This document shows positions 32,617 to 35,454 of a DNA stretch of 35,454 nt, piece by piece (position 1 is the first letter of the stretch; each line of letters starts with the position of its first letter). Position numbers and translations under genes: made by a program. Source of the stretch: Desulfosarcinaceae bacterium. Lineage in GTDB: Bacteria; Desulfobacterota; Desulfobacteria; Desulfobacterales; Desulfosarcinaceae. The notes under the pieces were generated by a model. The model saw nothing but the letters and a program-made list of their open reading frames with translations. It did no database searches and was not told the origin of the DNA. The stretch lies in NCBI GenBank assembly GCA_030066015.1, contig JASJCL010000077.1, positions 1 through 35,454 on the forward strand, given 5' to 3'.

Positions 32617-33489
32617 TCAGGAGACCCTTTCCATGACGTAATCGGCGTATCGTGCGGCGGCGTCGATACCGCGGGCGGTGATGATCCCTTTGAAACCGCC
32701 GAAGGCGGAGACTTCGAAGACGATGGGGCCTGCATCGGTTTCGGCCACATCGACGCAGGTGAAGTCGAGGTTGAAGGGAGCCTGGGCACGGCGGGCCAGC
32801 TCGATGACGGCGGGCTCCGGATCATGGGCCGCATACTTGCCGCCCGAGTGGGTGGTCGTGTTCCAGGCGGTTTCACCGGCGCAGCGGGCATAGGTGGTCA
32901 GGTACCGGCCTCCCATGAAGACGATCCCCAGATCCTTGCCCGGCAGGTCGATCTTCTGCTGGATATACATGATGCGGTTCTCACGCTGGAAGGCCGCGAT
33001 CATGGCCCGGGCGTCGGCCCCGGCACGGATCACCTGCATCCCGCGCGCCTTGGTGCTGTAAAGGGGCTTAAATACCGCTTCGCCGTAAGTGTTCAGGGTC
33101 TTGAGGGCTGCGCTCACGTTTTCGGTGACTGTCGTTGGCGGCATGGGGATGTCGTGGGCCCGCAGCGTGACGGTGCAGGCCAGGCGGTCCAAGACTCGCA
33201 AAATCGCATAGGGAGAGGAGAAGAACTTCAGGCCGCGCGTTTCCAAGTAGCGCAGCAGTTCCAGGCGATCCAGCAGATCGGGGGAGTACCAGGCGCCGAT
33301 CTTTTTGATAATCATGGCGTCGAGGTCGTTGAGGAGCGTATCTTCGAAGGTGGCCCTGCCGCTGGTCAGATCCACCGCGACGTTTTCCATATCCACCAAC
33401 AGCCGGTAGCCGGTCTTGGCCGCCACCGTATCCGCCAGTTTTTCCGAGGACCAGCCGCCGCTGGTGCCGACTACGCCAATTTTGAGCAT
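32617..33489 (-). CDS. ATP-grasp enzyme of the GAK system
   Basis: 290 residues from ATG 33489, with GAGGAGTCATCC in front. It begins MLKIGVVGTSGGWSSEKLAD, a Rossmann-like pre-ATP-grasp domain. The ATP-grasp fold follows with AVFKPLYSTKARGM (nucleotide Lys), YIQQKIDLPGKDLGIVFMGG and the metal-site segment FEVSAFGGFKG. Similar to RimK-type ligases, so it may join an amino acid or amine to a carboxylate. It is 13 bp after the PhoU-kinase gene and translationally joined to the HprK-related gene. Confidence 0.88.
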   Translation of the reverse strand: MLKIGVVGTSGGWSSEKLADTVAAKTGYRLLVDMENVAVDLTSGRATFEDTLLNDLDAMIIKKIGAWYSPDLLDRLELLRYLETRGLKFFSSPYAILRVLDRLACTVTLRAHDIPMPPTTVTENVSAALKTLNTYGEAVFKPLYSTKARGMQVIRAGADARAMIAAFQRENRIMYIQQKIDLPGKDLGIVFMGGRYLTTYARCAGETAWNTTTHSGGKYAAHDPEPAVIELARRAQAPFNLDFTCVDVAETDAGPIVFEVSAFGGFKGIITARGIDAAARYADYVMERVS

Positions 33490-33502
33490 GGATGACTCCT
33501 CG

Positions 33503-35140
33503 TTAGTAGTAGAGCACTGCCTCCGGGAGGGCGTACGATTCCCAGGGCCTGCCTTCATGTTGGCTGATGGTCTCCATCAGGTAGACGGCGCGCAGGTACA
33601 TGTCACGAGCAAAGCCGCGATTCATCTCGAAGCGCGTCGAAGTGAAGAAGGAGCGCGCCAGGGCCATGGCCATCCGCAATTGGAAGGTATCGTCCTGCCG
33701 CACGTCGCCGAAGGAACTGAAAAACCGGTAGAAGCGCTCGACATTGGCGTTGAGTCGATCCCGGACGGTGCCGTTCCTCACCGGCAGCCTGAAGTGGGAA
33801 ACGAGAAATACCGATGCGTCCTGCACGTAATCGGCAAAGTCGGATCGATAGAAATCGATGAACTTGATCTGATCGGCGGTCGCATCGAAGAGAATGTTGT
33901 TGAGGTTGAAGTCGCCGTGCAGCAGGACCATGAACGGGGCCCGGATGCGCGATTCGATCCGGCCGCAGACCTTCACCAGATCGCGGAAAGAGGGCACGGT
34001 GACGCGGCCGATCTGCAATTGCTGACGCTGGAACTCGGGGTGGATGCGCAAGACCCCCCCCAGACGGGCCTCCAGTTGGGCCATGTAGTCGCTCTGGTAG
34101 GGGCGCTCCCGTGTGGACTGGGGCCACGTGCGGTCGAGGACCGCCGCCAGGGCGCTGAAGGCCTTGTCCACGGTGTCCGGCGGTGCGTTCAGGACGATCT
34201 CTTCTAATGTGTTGCCGTCCATGAACTCCAGCAGCATGGCGGCTTTGTCCTTCTTTTCGTCGTAGCCGATGATCTCCGGGGTGACTTCGGGAAACCGCTT
34301 CTCCCAGCGTTCGATATTCAGCTTCTCCCGCCGCACCTTCTGGATGGCGCCTTCCTTGAAAAGGATGGGCACCTGCATGTGGGGCAGATTGGCGTTGTTC
34401 ACCCGGCTGATGCGGCACCCGCTGCGGGAACCCCAGATGGAGGTGAACTGGATATCTTCCGGTGCGACCTGAATGCCCGATTTGGCCAGGCTGCTGCGCA
34501 GCGCCTCGAACTGGCGGATTTTAATGCGGTCTCCGGTGATGGCGAAGAGCAGGGCTTCGCCGATATTGAGCAGGCTGTCACCGATGCGTTCGAGGTAGCG
34601 GACGATGAAAATGGCGGTCACGTGGTTGCCGGCTTCACGGCCCTCCTGCAAGTCGGCCATGATGCGGTCGAAGGTGGCCTTGTACATCTGATCGAGCTGG
34701 TATTCCGCATTACAGATCTCAAGGGCCAGCTCCATTTTACGCTTCCGAAAGGCAATACTGATCTTGGGCATCGCCTCCAGAATCACCGCGAACATCTCTT
34801 CCATCGGGTAGCGGTGCAGGAAGGCGTAGTGGGAGAGGAAATCGGTCTGGCGCGCGATGTTGACGCAGAAGTCGGCAATCTTCTCCAGGTTGACGCTCAT
34901 CACATGGGCCGCCCGGATGGCGTTCACCTCTTCCTCCGCTAACGCTTCTTCAGCGGCATGGATGCGCGAGAAGCATTTATTCTCGACCACCGTCTTCAAG
35001 TTGTCGATATAATCGTCCCGGGCTTCGAGCTTGTCGATCAGCTCGAAGTCGAATTCCGAGATCAACTTGCGGGCGGAACGGATCTGGTTGTCGACCTCCA
35101 CCACAAGAAATTGGAAGTTTTCGAGGATAATGTCTAACAT
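33503..35140 (-). CDS. PhoU-like domain fused to an aminoglycoside phosphotransferase-like kinase (GAK locus)
   Basis: 545 residues. Residues 1-220 are two PhoU-like three-helix bundles (EFDFELIDKLEARDDYIDNLK; MSVNLEKIADFCVNIARQ; ERIGDSLLNIGEAL). Residues 225-545 form a phosphotransferase fold with LLHGDFNLNNILFD (catalytic loop, HGD plus N) and FIDFYRSDFAD (metal Asp). PhoU folds bind metal and sense phosphate state, so the kinase part could be controlled by its own N-terminus. The start is ATG 35140 with only a weak ribosome site. It follows the amphi-Trp gene by 62 bp and precedes the ATP-grasp gene. Confidence 0.88.
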   Translation of the reverse strand: MLDIILENFQFLVVEVDNQIRSARKLISEFDFELIDKLEARDDYIDNLKTVVENKCFSRIHAAEEALAEEEVNAIRAAHVMSVNLEKIADFCVNIARQTDFLSHYAFLHRYPMEEMFAVILEAMPKISIAFRKRKMELALEICNAEYQLDQMYKATFDRIMADLQEGREAGNHVTAIFIVRYLERIGDSLLNIGEALLFAITGDRIKIRQFEALRSSLAKSGIQVAPEDIQFTSIWGSRSGCRISRVNNANLPHMQVPILFKEGAIQKVRREKLNIERWEKRFPEVTPEIIGYDEKKDKAAMLLEFMDGNTLEEIVLNAPPDTVDKAFSALAAVLDRTWPQSTRERPYQSDYMAQLEARLGGVLRIHPEFQRQQLQIGRVTVPSFRDLVKVCGRIESRIRAPFMVLLHGDFNLNNILFDATADQIKFIDFYRSDFADYVQDASVFLVSHFRLPVRNGTVRDRLNANVERFYRFFSSFGDVRQDDTFQLRMAMALARSFFTSTRFEMNRGFARDMYLRAVYLMETISQHEGRPWESYALPEAVLYY

Positions 35141-35202
35141 GTCAGGGAATCCTCATCTACGGACGCTGACGGGCACAGCCATCGCTGGCGCAGCATCGTG
35201 GC

Positions 35203-35454
35203 TTATTCGCTTTCGATGGAGATGGGACCGGGCGACTTGCCGGGTTCCACCTCCTTCCAGGAGATCTTCAGGCTGAGTTTGTTCTTCAGCCCCTTGCGCT
35301 TGGCCTTGATGGTAAAATTGAGCAGCTCCTGGGGGGAGAGCACGATCTCATCGCGTTCCGATTTCAGACTAATGCGCTGGCTGGCGAAACCGTCCAGCAG
35401 GGACTGCAGGAAGGTCTGAATGCTCTCGCGGGATTGCACCGATTCGTACTCGAA
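35203..35454 (-). CDS. Amphi-Trp domain protein of the GAK locus (partial, N-terminus off the window)
   Basis: The frame is open to the end of the window (FEYESVQSRESI), and the family usually starts a few residues before FEYES, so the true start is just outside; a GTG at 35439 is inside the domain. The body (LLDGFASQRISLKS; IKAKRKGLKNKLSLKISW) shows the amphipathic strand with a final Trp that names the domain. It is a common member of GAK loci and here the first visible gene of the unit. Confidence 0.85.
   Translation of the reverse strand, partial: FEYESVQSRESIQTFLQSLLDGFASQRISLKSERDEIVLSPQELLNFTIKAKRKGLKNKLSLKISWKEVEPGKSPGPISIESE

Overview
The window looks like a chromosomal segment of a GC-rich anaerobe of the Desulfobacterota, most likely a Desulfobacterales sulfate reducer. 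This placement is an inference. It rests on the aldehyde:ferredoxin oxidoreductase, the multihaem cytochrome, the CCG-domain ETF:menaquinone-type oxidoreductase, two sigma-54 promoters with their two-component system, and a GAK kinase/ATP-grasp locus, a combination common in that group. I see no rRNA, tRNA, CRISPR, insertion sequence or prophage.

Region A (1-10770, minus strand) is a long run of close or overlapping genes behind a good sigma-54 promoter at about 10754-10767. In transcription order: a large and a small DUF362 protein, a Mrp-type ATPase with a histidine tail, two small unrecognised proteins, a mycofactocin-type short-chain dehydrogenase, the mycofactocin precursor mftA (too short for routine gene calling), mftB, mftC, the nickel-pincer cofactor genes larE, larB and a larC lacking its LarC2 domain, and a tungsten-type aldehyde oxidoreductase that leaves the window at base 1. 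Cofactor maturation (mycofactocin and, apparently, the nickel-pincer nucleotide) and candidate enzymes share one transcript. The precursor ends in Ile-Tyr instead of the usual Val-Tyr.

Region B (11110-14872, minus) holds a sigma-54 response regulator, a PAS histidine kinase with a degenerate ATPase domain, and an iron-type alcohol dehydrogenase. This is the probable local regulator plus another possible alcohol-oxidising enzyme.

Region C (15365-27302, plus) starts at a second sigma-54 promoter with an upstream inverted repeat. It encodes two tandem OYE/FadH-type flavin oxidoreductases of the kind found in mycofactocin loci, etfA, a seven-haem membrane-anchored cytochrome, a membrane Fe-S ETF:quinone-type oxidoreductase, etfB, a mycofactocin-type glycosyltransferase (mftF), a radical SAM/SPASM protein and a DUF4242 protein. 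I read regions A-C as one functional unit: alcohol or aldehyde oxidation through mycofactocin, re-oxidation by the OYE pair, then electron transfer through ETF to the membrane. MftD and MftE are not in the window.

Region D (27578-30946) carries a second radical SAM/SPASM protein, an MFS exporter, a methyltransferase and a small unrecognised protein. Region E (30739-35454, minus) is a GAK locus: amphi-Trp protein (partial), PhoU-phosphotransferase fusion, ATP-grasp enzyme, HprK-related kinase and CofD-like protein. The CofD-like gene is broken where it meets region D, so a rearrangement junction probably lies near 30990-31010.
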